64,000 nucleotides of DNA. Source: Lichenicoccus roseus. Lineage in GTDB: Bacteria > Pseudomonadota > Alphaproteobacteria > Acetobacterales > Acetobacteraceae. Positions within the stretch are counted from its first letter, which is position 1. The number at the start of each line of letters is the position of its first letter. The notes under the pieces are model-generated. The model saw only the letters and a list, made by a program, of their open reading frames with translations. It was not told the DNA's origin and did no database searches. The DNA lies in contig NZ_VCDI01000003.1 of the NCBI RefSeq assembly GCF_005844085.1, forward strand, positions 334,374 through 398,373, in the 5' to 3' direction. The translations under genes and the position numbers were made by a program. Positions 1 through 7,669 of the stretch are shown here, one piece after another.

Positions 1-135
1 ACCTCGAGCAGTTACAACGGCGCGGCGATAACAGGTGGGTCCTTGACCCTGGATAGCGCCGGAACGCAAACGATGAGTTTTTTTGCCGCTGCTGGTTCCC
101 AGGCTTTGATCCACCAGACGACGATCACGGTCTAG
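1..135 (+). CDS. C-terminal end of an unidentified protein (partial)
   Basis: Reading from the first base gives 44 residues before a TAG stop, rich in Ser, Thr, Ala and Gly with alternating hydrophobics (for example LTLDSAGTQTMSFFAAAG). This looks like a beta-rich C-terminus of a secreted or surface protein. The start lies outside the window, so no family can be named. It reads toward the converging glycosyltransferase gene. Confidence 0.45.
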   Translation, partial: TSSSYNGAAITGGSLTLDSAGTQTMSFFAAAGSQALIHQTTITV

Positions 136-499
136 ACGTGCTTGCTGTATCAGTGACTTGTAGATCCGCAAAAGTATAGTTCAGCAGGTTGGAGGAAATT
201 CAGCATAGCGTAGGAACTGCCTCTGACGTCGTTCAGCTGCGATGATGTTCAAGCTCGGTTCAAGAGCGGCCGTTCACGTTCGAAACAGTCGCAAAACCGG
301 CCAGAAATGTAGCAGCCTTAAGTTCCTAATAACACTTCGGGATCAAGCTGTGAGCGTTGGCTGCCTTATCAGCGCGCGCTCGCGCATCCGCACCGGCGGC
401 CTACGCAGCCGCCGAGTTGTCGCCCACCGCCCACGGCGTCAGGCTTGTCGCGTTGCGCTCCAGGAAAGAGCCTAAAGCGACGTACCCGGCGAGCCCCAG
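136..499. other. Intergenic stretch without a supported gene
   Basis: This stretch lies between the stop of the partial leftmost gene and the 3' end of the glycosyltransferase region. It is more AT-rich than the rest. A 77-codon open frame at 242-475 has no recognisable motif, an Arg-rich tail typical of spurious frames in GC-rich DNA and no good ribosome binding site. I see no RNA gene or clear terminator. Confidence 0.5.
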
Positions 500-599
500 C
501 TAGGTCAGCGGCGGCTGAACGAATAGCGGACCTTCTAGCGGCAGCCGGTTGAACCTTGGCAGTGCCGAGCCTGCGAGCGGCACCCAGCGGCTCCCGCAG

Positions 600-1511
600 C
601 TACCGCCCTGCGAGAGCAGCCGCCGCGTGGTGCCGGTGGCGCCGAGGGCCACGATGTCGACCGACAGCCCGGTCACCATCTTGTCGGCCTTGCTGCACTC
701 GGCCGCCGTTGATCCATTGCGGCACCAGCCGGTCCGCATAGGCGCCGACCCGCAGCCCCTGGCGTGCCGCGACGGCGGCGAACTCCTCGTGCAGATCGCG
801 GTCATAGCGGACGTTGCGCGTATATCCCGCAAGGTTGACCTTGTTCGCCGATGACGCCCAGAGATTGCCGCCATGCACGCGGTAGGCGCCGAGCTGCCTA
901 GGCAACGTTGCCACGTCGCCGAACAACGGTGCCAGCTTGTTCACGTAGCCGTCCGGCGCCTTCCAGATGCGCGGATGCGGCACCGGCATGACGGCAAGCA
1001 GGTAGGCGCGCGCATAGGCATTCCCCGTCGACACCGGCCAGGGATAATAGCCGTTGGCGACCGAACGGCGACGGATCTCCTTCGCGGTCAGCAGCGAGGA
1101 GTAGGCGGGGAAAGGCATGTTCAGGTCGCGGCCGTCCGCATCGATGGTATCGAGCCGGAATTGCAGCTTCGACAGGCCGTCGCGCCAGGCCGACAGTACC
1201 GATGCAAGACAGTCGGGATACAGCATGTCGTCGGCATCGACGAACAGCACGACATCGCCCCGGCTGGCCGCGAAGCCTGCGTTGAAGGCTTTGACATGGC
1301 CGAGATTCTCCTGGCGAACCGTCGTTATGCGGTCACCGTAGGAGGCGAGGACATCTTCCGAGCTGTCACTGGAGCCGTCGTCGACGACGATAAGTTCCGA
1401 GGCCACGTGCGACTGCTCGAGAACGCTCTCGATAGAGGCGCGGAGGAAAGCCCCGTAATTGTGGTTGATGATGACGACGGACACGGCAGTTGCCGTCGTC
1501 TGCCTTGTCAT
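600..1511 (-). CDS. Family 2 glycosyltransferase, 3' end probably frameshifted
   Basis: The GT-A fold N-terminus is clear: VSVVIINHNYG near residue 10, then LIVVDDGSSDSS near residue 40, and the metal-binding FVDADDMLYPD near residue 93. It should transfer a sugar from a nucleotide donor to a glycan or lipid. The start at 1511 was chosen because GGAGCGGAG lies upstream and the fold begins right after it; a longer frame opens at 1577. The last ~35 residues become Arg/His/Gly-rich with low GC at third positions. The next frame over, running down to 500, keeps high third-position GC from about 705 (SKADKMVTGLSVDIVALGA). An indel near 680-710 is therefore likely, natural or a sequencing error. 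Confidence 0.75.
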   Translation of the reverse strand: MTRQTTATAVSVVIINHNYGAFLRASIESVLEQSHVASELIVVDDGSSDSSEDVLASYGDRITTVRQENLGHVKAFNAGFAASRGDVVLFVDADDMLYPDCLASVLSAWRDGLSKLQFRLDTIDADGRDLNMPFPAYSSLLTAKEIRRRSVANGYYPWPVSTGNAYARAYLLAVMPVPHPRIWKAPDGYVNKLAPLFGDVATLPRQLGAYRVHGGNLWASSANKVNLAGYTRNVRYDRDLHEEFAAVAARQGLRVGAYADRLVPQWINGGRVQQGRQDGDRAVGRHRGPRRHRHHAAAALAGR

Positions 1512-1650
1512 CTCGTAGGTTTCTCCGCTCCGCATCGCATCCTGGAATGCCATGCTTCGGGCGTCGATCCAAGGCACGGTTATAGAATTGTTACGGGGTG
1601 GCCGCTGGGACAGCGCACGATGGACCGGTCAACAGCACCCGGAGACTTCC

Positions 1651-1992
1651 ATGTCCGCATCAACGGCGACCAACATCTCGATCATCGAGAGCGGGGTGCT
1701 TACTTCGTTGCCCGGCCTGATCGGCATTGCCTTCGCCGGCAAGCTGACGCCGGTGTCGCTCACCATCCAGAAGAGCCTGGTCACCGCCGACGCCAACGTG
1801 GCCGCAGCCATTACCCGCCTGCAGGCCACCGCCGACGCGCTCGAGACCGGCAGCCCGCTGATCGTGGGTTCGGTGCTGGCCTTCCACCAGATCGCCACCG
1901 TGCTCGGCCTCGCCCTGCCATCCGAGGATGCGGTCTTCGCCGGCGTGAAGGCCGCCGCCCACGACGTGCTGGAAAGCCTCGTCGCGCACTGA
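1651..1992 (+). CDS. Small hypothetical protein
   Basis: The frame gives 113 residues from an ATG preceded by GGAG eight bases upstream; a longer in-frame start at 1552 would overlap the divergent glycosyltransferase start and lacks such a site. The protein is rich in Ala, Ile, Leu and Val, with two hydrophobic stretches (SLPGLIGIAFAGKL and LIVGSVLAFHQIATVLGLAL) that could be weak membrane helices. I do not recognise a family. A small membrane-associated protein is possible, but nothing nearby points to a phage. Confidence 0.55.
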   Translation: MSASTATNISIIESGVLTSLPGLIGIAFAGKLTPVSLTIQKSLVTADANVAAAITRLQATADALETGSPLIVGSVLAFHQIATVLGLALPSEDAVFAGVKAAAHDVLESLVAH

Positions 1993-2011
1993 GCCGGCTT
2001 CGCGCCCAGGC

Positions 2012-2281
2012 TCAGTGCCGACTGATCGTCACCTGAATGGAGGGGGCCAGCTTCTGCCAGTGGATCGGCGCCAGGCGGGTGTTGGTCTCCACGCCGAAGC
2101 CCCATACCCCGATGCCTACCACCACCAGGGCGCCGATCATCGCATAGAGCGCGATCCGCCTCGAGCGCCGGCGCTCGCCGGCCATGAAGCGATCCTGTCC
2201 GGCATCGAGGACTTCGGTGAAGGCGGCCGCCCGCGCCACGGCGTCGTGGCTGCGCGGGCCGGGCTGCAGGCGGTCAAGCAT
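2012..2281 (-). CDS. Small single-pass membrane protein
   Basis: This 89-residue protein has an N-terminal polar half, an Arg-rich patch (GERRRSRR) near residue 35, one strong membrane helix around residues 44-64 (ALYAMIGALVVVGIGVWGF) and a short C-terminal tail. By the positive-inside rule the N-terminus should face the cytoplasm. Its ATG follows the stop of the DUF427 gene by three bases, so the two are almost certainly co-transcribed. No known family is apparent. Confidence 0.6.
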   Translation of the reverse strand: MLDRLQPGPRSHDAVARAAAFTEVLDAGQDRFMAGERRRSRRIALYAMIGALVVVGIGVWGFGVETNTRLAPIHWQKLAPSIQVTISRH

Positions 2282-2284
2282 CGT

Positions 2285-2566
2285 TCACGGCTTGACCTGC
2301 ACGCCCTTCCAGAACGCCACCCTGTCCTTGATCTCGGCCGCCGCCGTCTTCGGCTCGTCGTAGTACCAGGCGGCGTTCTCGTTGCGCTTGCCATTCACCT
2401 CGAGCGAGAAGTACCGCGCGGTGCCCTTCCATGGGCATACGCTGGTATGCGAACTCGGCGCCAGCACGTCCGCCCGGACCGCGCTGCGCGGGAAATACGC
2501 GTTGCCCTCGACACTGACGATGTCCTCGCTCTCCGCGATGACCTGCCCGTTCCAGACCGCCTGCAT
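2285..2566 (-). CDS. DUF427 domain protein
   Basis: From the ATG at 2566 (GGGAGG eight bases upstream) the protein is 93 residues, the usual length for the DUF427 family. It carries the family features VxWNGxVIAES near the start, the CPWKGTARYFSLEVNG segment mid-protein, and AWYYDEPKTAAAEIKDRVAFWKGV near the end. The biochemical role of this family is not settled. An in-frame extension to 2728 is Arg-rich and not supported. It is first in a two-gene unit with the small membrane protein downstream and diverges from the MscS-like channel gene. Confidence 0.85.
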   Translation of the reverse strand: MQAVWNGQVIAESEDIVSVEGNAYFPRSAVRADVLAPSSHTSVCPWKGTARYFSLEVNGKRNENAAWYYDEPKTAAAEIKDRVAFWKGVQVKP

Positions 2567-2732
2567 GACACTGTCCTCCCTGTTCCTGACGATCATGCCA
2601 CAACCCCGGCATGCCACAACGCCGGCCGGGAAACCCCGTTGCGCCATGCCGCGGTACCGCCGTCGCCGGTCTGGCCTCCGTCCCGGCTTCATGGAATGCT
2701 CGGTCGCCGGCGAGGGTAGGGACGACACCGAC

Positions 2733-4211
2733 GTGACTGAGGCCCTGTTGCCCCTGCTGCTCTCGACCGTGGTCCTGCTGCTGACGGCGCTGGTGCCGCG
2801 CCTCGCTCACCTCGCCGGGCTGCGCTGGCCGCTTTGGCTGCGTGTCGGCTGGCAGCTCACCGCCTTCACCGTGCTCACCGTGCTGATCGGGAGGGTGCTC
2901 GGCTCGCCGCTGCAGCCGCACTACCGCGAGGCGCATTCGGCCGGGCGGTTCTGGCAGCAGATCGTCGAAGCCGGGTGGTGGCTGATCGTGGCGCGCATCG
3001 CGGTCGGCCTGGCCCGCCTGCTGGTGGTGCTCGAGGGCCGGCCGCGCGAGACCCGCATCGTCTCCGACCTGCTGGCCGGCGCGATCACCGTCGCGATCAT
3101 CCTGGCGATCGTGAACTTCGCCTTCGAGGTGCCGATCCGCGGCCTCTTGGCAACCTCCGGCGTGATCGCCATCGTGCTCGGCCTCGCCTTGCAGAGCACC
3201 CTGTCCGACGTGTTCTCCGGCATCGCGGTCGGGCTGGAGAGGCCGTACAAGGCCGGCGACCTGCTCTGGGTCGAGGGCGGGATCGAGGGCCACGTGGTTC
3301 AGGTCAACTGGCGCTCGACGCAGATCGCCACCGGCCAGAGCAACATCGCCGTCATCCCGAACAGCATCATCGCCAAGGCCCGGCTGGTGAACCGCAGTGC
3401 GCCGACCCCGATGCGCGGCGACAGCGTCGAGGTCCGGCTGGACGCCAATGCCGTGCCGGAGCAATGCCAGACCGCCCTGCTTTCGGCAATCCGCGCCTGC
3501 CGGCTGCTGCGCGCCAACCCGCCGCCGGGGGTGTCCTGCACGGGGCTCCAGGGGGACGGCGCCATCTACGAGATCAGCTTCTCGGTCGACAGCAGCGAGG
3601 GCCTGGCCGCCGCACGCACCGAGCTGCTCGCCCAGATCCACCGCCATCTGCATCATGCCGGCATAGCCCTCGCCCTGGTCGGCGCCGCCACGCCGCCACC
3701 GGTGACGGTGCCGGCCCTGGATCAGCTGCTGGCGCGCTCCGACATGTTCGGTGACCTGTCGCCCAAGCAGCGCGACCTGCTGGCGGCGCGGTTCACCCCG
3801 CTCTGGCTGCCGGAAGGCAACCGTCTCATCCACCAGGGCGACCCGCCGGAAGCGATGTTCATGATCGCGTCCGGCGTGGCCGAGATCACCATCGAGGGTC
3901 CGAACGGACCGCACGTGGTCTACCGGATGAGCCCGGGCGAAAGTCTCGGGGCGATCGGCGTGATCACCGGGGCGCCCTTCTCGGCATCGGCGACGGCGCT
4001 CACCGCCATGAAGGTCTACCGGCTCGATCGGAGCGAGATCGCGGCCGCCATCCTCGCCGAGCCAGGGCTCTCCACAGCACTCGACGCGGTGGCGCGGCGC
4101 GGCCAGGCAGCCTTGCGTCGCAATATCGCGAGCACAGACGATGCACAACTGGCGCATCCCGACATGTTTCTCGGCAAGCTGCGTGGGTTCCTGCATCTGC
4201 TGGGGACCTGA
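2733..4211 (+). CDS. MscS-family ion channel with C-terminal cyclic-nucleotide-binding-like domain
   Basis: From a GTG start the protein is 492 residues; an ATG at 2691 is an alternative. It has four or five membrane helices in the first ~165 residues, the last being the MscS pore helix (ATSGVIAIVLGLALQSTLSDVFSG), followed by the beta domain with YKAGDLLWVEGG and VIPNSIIAK. A cNMP-binding-like beta roll follows from about residue 345 (LIHQGDPPEAMFMIASGVAEI). This is the bacterial cyclic-nucleotide-gated (bCNG) architecture of the inner membrane. The phosphate-binding cassette, usually FGE followed later by RSAT, reads LGAIGVITGAPFSASAT, so the Glu and Arg that hold the cyclic phosphate are missing. 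Ligand gating is therefore uncertain. Confidence 0.85.
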   Translation: MTEALLPLLLSTVVLLLTALVPRLAHLAGLRWPLWLRVGWQLTAFTVLTVLIGRVLGSPLQPHYREAHSAGRFWQQIVEAGWWLIVARIAVGLARLLVVLEGRPRETRIVSDLLAGAITVAIILAIVNFAFEVPIRGLLATSGVIAIVLGLALQSTLSDVFSGIAVGLERPYKAGDLLWVEGGIEGHVVQVNWRSTQIATGQSNIAVIPNSIIAKARLVNRSAPTPMRGDSVEVRLDANAVPEQCQTALLSAIRACRLLRANPPPGVSCTGLQGDGAIYEISFSVDSSEGLAAARTELLAQIHRHLHHAGIALALVGAATPPPVTVPALDQLLARSDMFGDLSPKQRDLLAARFTPLWLPEGNRLIHQGDPPEAMFMIASGVAEITIEGPNGPHVVYRMSPGESLGAIGVITGAPFSASATALTAMKVYRLDRSEIAAAILAEPGLSTALDAVARRGQAALRRNIASTDDAQLAHPDMFLGKLRGFLHLLGT

Positions 4212-4284
4212 GCCGGCCTGCGAAGCACTTGGTTAAGTTTTGTGCGGCACACTGCGCCTGGGCTGGAAATCAGGGCGATCGGAC

Positions 4285-5403
4285 GTGGCGCAGGCGCAGA
4301 GCATCCTTCTTGTCACCAGCGATCCCGAGGCCGTGCAGCCCGTGCGCCGCAGCCTCGCCCTGCTGCAGCCGGTGCAGACGCTCTGCCTGACCGACCCCCG
4401 GGACGATGCGATCCGTCACATGCTGGCGCATGGCGACGGGGTGTCCGTCATCGTCAGCGACGTCGTCCCGCGCGGCGTCGACATCGTGCGCGGCCTGAGA
4501 GGCTTGCTGGACCCGTTCCGCCTGCTGAAGACGCCGATCCTCTGCCTGGTCACCAGAACCTCGCCGCGCGACGAGGTGCAGGCCTGGGCGCTCGGCGCCT
4601 CGGCGGTGCTCGCGACCGGCAGTACCTCGGGTGCCCTAGTGGCGGCGGTGCGCGGCATGCTGCAGCCGGGCGAAACCCACCCCGGCCTGCAGCCACCGGA
4701 GCTTGAACGTCAGCTTGCCGTTGCCGTGACCGATGTCGGGGTCGCCGTCGCCGACATGCTGTCGAGCGCCAAGCAGGGCGGCCGGATCAGCACTCCGGCG
4801 ATCGCTGAGGCGTCCGGGAGCATGCTGCAGGGCATCGGCACGGTCGGCATCTCGGCCTGGATGCGCCTGGTGTCGGAAGTCGACGATCAGACCTACCGGC
4901 ACTGCATGATGGTCGCCGGCTTCGTCGCGGCCTTCGCGATGTCGCTCGGCTTCAGCCATGGCGATTGCGACCGCCTGACCCGGGCCGCGCTGATGCATGA
5001 CATCGGCAAGGCCTTCATCCCGCTCGACATCCTGAACAAGCCTGGCCCGCTCGATGCGACACAGGCGGCGCTGATGCGCAGCCATGCCTGTCTTGGGGAC
5101 GACCTGCTGCGCGCCCAGGGCGGTCATGGGGAGATGACCCTGGACGTGGTGCGCCACCATCACGAACATCTCGATGGCAGTGGCTATCCCGACGGGCTGT
5201 CGGGGAGGGGGATCTCGGATCCGGTGCGGATCGCGACGATCTGCGACATCTTCGCGGCCTTGATCGAACGCCGGGCCTACAAGTCGCCGATGACCGATGC
5301 CGAGGCGTTCCAGATCATGCGCGGCATGACCGGCAAGCTCGACATGCAGTTGCTGACCATGTTCGGCCGGCTGTTCGCGCGGCCGATGCCGCGGAGCGCC
5401 TGA
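4285..5403 (+). CDS. HD-GYP phosphodiesterase with degenerate receiver domain
   Basis: The C-terminal half is an HD-GYP domain, which hydrolyses cyclic di-GMP: LMHDIGKAFIP carries the HD pair and VRHHHEHLDGSGYPDGL carries HHExxDGxGYP. The N-terminal ~120 residues fold like a response-regulator receiver, with a candidate phospho-Asp in VIVSDVVPRG. The paired acids at the start are reduced to SD and the usual Lys-Pro near the end is replaced by ATGS, so phosphorylation may be weak or absent. A GTG start at 4285 with AGGG upstream is preferred; a TTG at 4240 is in frame. No histidine kinase is adjacent. Confidence 0.85.
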   Translation: MAQAQSILLVTSDPEAVQPVRRSLALLQPVQTLCLTDPRDDAIRHMLAHGDGVSVIVSDVVPRGVDIVRGLRGLLDPFRLLKTPILCLVTRTSPRDEVQAWALGASAVLATGSTSGALVAAVRGMLQPGETHPGLQPPELERQLAVAVTDVGVAVADMLSSAKQGGRISTPAIAEASGSMLQGIGTVGISAWMRLVSEVDDQTYRHCMMVAGFVAAFAMSLGFSHGDCDRLTRAALMHDIGKAFIPLDILNKPGPLDATQAALMRSHACLGDDLLRAQGGHGEMTLDVVRHHHEHLDGSGYPDGLSGRGISDPVRIATICDIFAALIERRAYKSPMTDAEAFQIMRGMTGKLDMQLLTMFGRLFARPMPRSA

Positions 5404-5442
5404 AGCCAGGCCCGGCGACCGGCACCCTTGCCTGAATCGCTG

Positions 5443-5937
5443 TCATCGCGCGGACGCTGCCTTGCAGAGAGCGAGGAACTGCTCGCGGCTCAAGCCGTCG
5501 GACTGCAGCACGTAGGCCTCCGCCATGGCCTCCTGGAAGGCGAGCAGATGCGCCTGCGCCCCCAGGGTAGCGAGCAGCGCGCTGGCCGCTTCGAAGCAGA
5601 GCAGCATCTCGACGCCGCGTTCGGTCCGGATGGCCTGCGCACTCTCCGGCCGCGACGCGTAGATCCATTCCGACGCGACCGAGTAGCCCGCGCCGTCCGT
5701 TGCCAGTGCAAACAGGTCGCGCAGCACGACCCAAGGGTAGTCCGGCGGCGGCAGGGGAGAACGGTAGAACCTGATCGGCCAGCCTCGGATCGAGCAGCCG
5801 TGCAGCAGCCGCCGCGCTTCCTGGTGCGACGGTCCGGCTGCCGCCGCGGGGCGCCGTGACGCCGTCCGGCGCAGGATCACGCAGCATACGAGCAGCATGA
5901 GCGCGCAGTAGCCCAGCAGACCGTAGACGACGAACAT
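5443..5937 (-). CDS. Membrane-anchored hypothetical protein
   Basis: The supported start is the ATG at 5937, where a hydrophobic N-terminal helix begins (FVVYGLLGYCALMLLVCCVIL). The remaining ~135 residues are soluble and mainly helical, ending near SREQFLALCKAASAR. A longer frame to 6225 runs into the HNH gene and is Arg/Pro-rich noise. One N-terminal membrane anchor with the domain probably cytoplasmic is all that can be said; the family is not recognised. It follows the HNH nuclease gene on the same strand. Confidence 0.6.
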   Translation of the reverse strand: MFVVYGLLGYCALMLLVCCVILRRTASRRPAAAAGPSHQEARRLLHGCSIRGWPIRFYRSPLPPPDYPWVVLRDLFALATDGAGYSVASEWIYASRPESAQAIRTERGVEMLLCFEAASALLATLGAQAHLLAFQEAMAEAYVLQSDGLSREQFLALCKAASAR

Positions 5938-6007
5938 TGCACGATCCGATCCCGTCCCGGCGCCGGCCGACCCGGCCGGGATCGCGTCCGGTGCCGGGTC
6001 GCCCGGC

Positions 6008-6568
6008 TCAGCTTTCCAGCACGCTGTCCCAGTAGAGATAGTCTCGCCAGCTCTCATGCAGGTAGTTCGGTGGAAAGGCCCGGCCGTTATCCTGCAGTTC
6101 CCAGGTTGTCGGCTGTGCCGGCGTGCGGCGCGGAAACATCCGGCACTCGCGCGGCAGCCTCGAACCCTTGAGCAGGTTGCAGGTGCCGCAGGCGGTGACG
6201 ACGTTCTCCCAGGTGGTCCGGCCACCCCGGCTGCGCGGGATCACGTGGTCGAAGGTGAGGTCGTGCGTCGGCAGCCGGTCGAGACAGTACTGGCACGAGA
6301 AGTTGTCGCGCAGGAACACGTTGAAGCGGGTGAAGGCCGGTCGCCGGGCGGTCGGGATGTAGTCCTTCAGGGCGATCACGCTGGGCAACCGGATTGCCTG
6401 GCTCGGCGAATGCACCACGGTGTCGTATTCGTTCAGCACCGAGACACGATCTAGGAAGACCGCCTTGACCGCATCCTGCCAGGACCAGAGCGACAGCGGG
6501 AAATACGAGAGCGGCCGGAAGTCCGCATTCAGGACCAGAGCCGGATAGTGCTGGCCGCCATGAAGCAA
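6008..6568 (-). CDS. HNH endonuclease family protein
   Basis: The 186-residue protein contains a treble-clef HNH domain: a first CxxC (SCQYC), then LTFDHVIPRSRGGRTTWENVVTAC with the metal-coordinating HV and central Asn, and a second CxxC (CGTCN). The N-terminus (ALVLNADFRPLSYFPLSLWSW) is the conserved lead-in of a widespread chromosomal HNH family in alphaproteobacteria that is not tied to phage or restriction. The usual role is unknown, with a DNA-repair-like nuclease activity only presumed. It diverges from gluQ. Confidence 0.88.
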   Translation of the reverse strand: MLHGGQHYPALVLNADFRPLSYFPLSLWSWQDAVKAVFLDRVSVLNEYDTVVHSPSQAIRLPSVIALKDYIPTARRPAFTRFNVFLRDNFSCQYCLDRLPTHDLTFDHVIPRSRGGRTTWENVVTACGTCNLLKGSRLPRECRMFPRRTPAQPTTWELQDNGRAFPPNYLHESWRDYLYWDSVLES

Positions 6569-6697
6569 AGCGAATCCTTTCCCGGATCGCGGCTGGCAGC
6601 ATGGCGTTCAGTCGCACGGGCGATCACGCTGCGCCGTCGATTACCTGGCTAATCTATTGCAGACGCTCATTGAGCAGGCAAGCAGGCTGCATAGTCC

Positions 6698-7600
6698 GTG
6701 ACCATCTTGTCCCCGAACAGCAACATTCCCGGCCTCGGGCCCGGATTGGTGACCCGCTTTGCGCCCAGTCCGACCGGATTGCTGCATCTGGGCCATGCCG
6801 CCTCCGCGCTCGCCGGCTGGCACGCGGCTCGCACCGCCGGTGGCCGGTTCCTGCTGCGACTCGAGGATATCGACCCGCAGCGATGCCGGCCCGGCTATGC
6901 GCAGGCCATCCTGGAGGACCTCGGCTGGCTCGGCCTCGACTGGGATGGTGAGGTACGGGTGCAGTCCGGGCATCTGGACGACTACCGCTGCGTGCTCGGC
7001 AACCTGCATCGGCGCGGCCTGCTCTACGAGTGCTTCTGCAGCCGCGCGGCGATCGCGCGCGAGACCGCCCTGTCGGTCGCTGCCCCGCACGTCTCCCCCG
7101 ACCATGTGCCGCTCTATCCCGGCACCTGCCGACGGCTGGATCCGGAGTTGCGCCGGCGACGCTCCGCAGCGGGCGAGCCGTTCGTGCTGCGGCTGGACAT
7201 GCGGTCGGCGCTCGCCGGCCTTGCCTGCACGGAGCGGGCGCTGCTGGCCCGGGATGCCGATACCGGGCGCGACCGGCAGTGCCATCCCGAGCGCTTCGGC
7301 GATGTGGTGCTGGCCCGGCGCGACGTGCCGGCCAGCTACCATCTCTGCGTCACCCACGACGACTGGCTGCAGGGGGTGACCCTGGTGGTGCGCGGCGAGG
7401 ACCTGCTGCCGGCCACCGACGTGCATCGGCTGCTGCAGGCGCTGATGGGGTGGACGCCACCGGCCTGGTCGCACCATCATCTGCTGCTGGACCGGGACGG
7501 AAGGCGGCTGGCCAAGCGCGATGGCGCCCCCACCTTGCGGGCCATGCGTGCGGACGGCATGACCGCGGCGCACGTGCGTGCGCTGGCGGGGTTCCCCTGA
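6698..7600 (+). CDS. gluQ: Glutamyl-Q tRNA(Asp) synthetase
   Basis: This is the short paralogue of glutamyl-tRNA synthetase that attaches glutamate to queuosine at position 34 of tRNA-Asp. At 300 residues it has the catalytic domain and lacks the anticodon-binding domain. The class I signatures are HLGH at residues 30-33 within RFAPSPTGLLHLGHA and a KMSKS equivalent LAKRDG near 271. A zinc site is visible as CFC followed by YPGTC. The GTG start at 6698 fits the conserved N-terminus. Confidence 0.93.
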   Translation: MTILSPNSNIPGLGPGLVTRFAPSPTGLLHLGHAASALAGWHAARTAGGRFLLRLEDIDPQRCRPGYAQAILEDLGWLGLDWDGEVRVQSGHLDDYRCVLGNLHRRGLLYECFCSRAAIARETALSVAAPHVSPDHVPLYPGTCRRLDPELRRRRSAAGEPFVLRLDMRSALAGLACTERALLARDADTGRDRQCHPERFGDVVLARRDVPASYHLCVTHDDWLQGVTLVVRGEDLLPATDVHRLLQALMGWTPPAWSHHHLLLDRDGRRLAKRDGAPTLRAMRADGMTAAHVRALAGFP

Positions 7601-7669
7601 CGCCGGCGGGGCCGGCCGCGTGGATGCGGCCGCACCGGCGTCGGGACACGATCGCGAACGGAGCATGTC

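Noticed and set aside
242-475. 77-codon frame near the left end
   Set aside because: Arg-rich, no motif, no convincing ribosome binding site, and in an AT-richer gap; most likely chance.
2274-4196. A 640-codon frame opposite the MscS-like channel
   Set aside because: Antisense of a clear membrane protein gene, with Arg/Gln/His-rich composition typical of GC-rich shadows.
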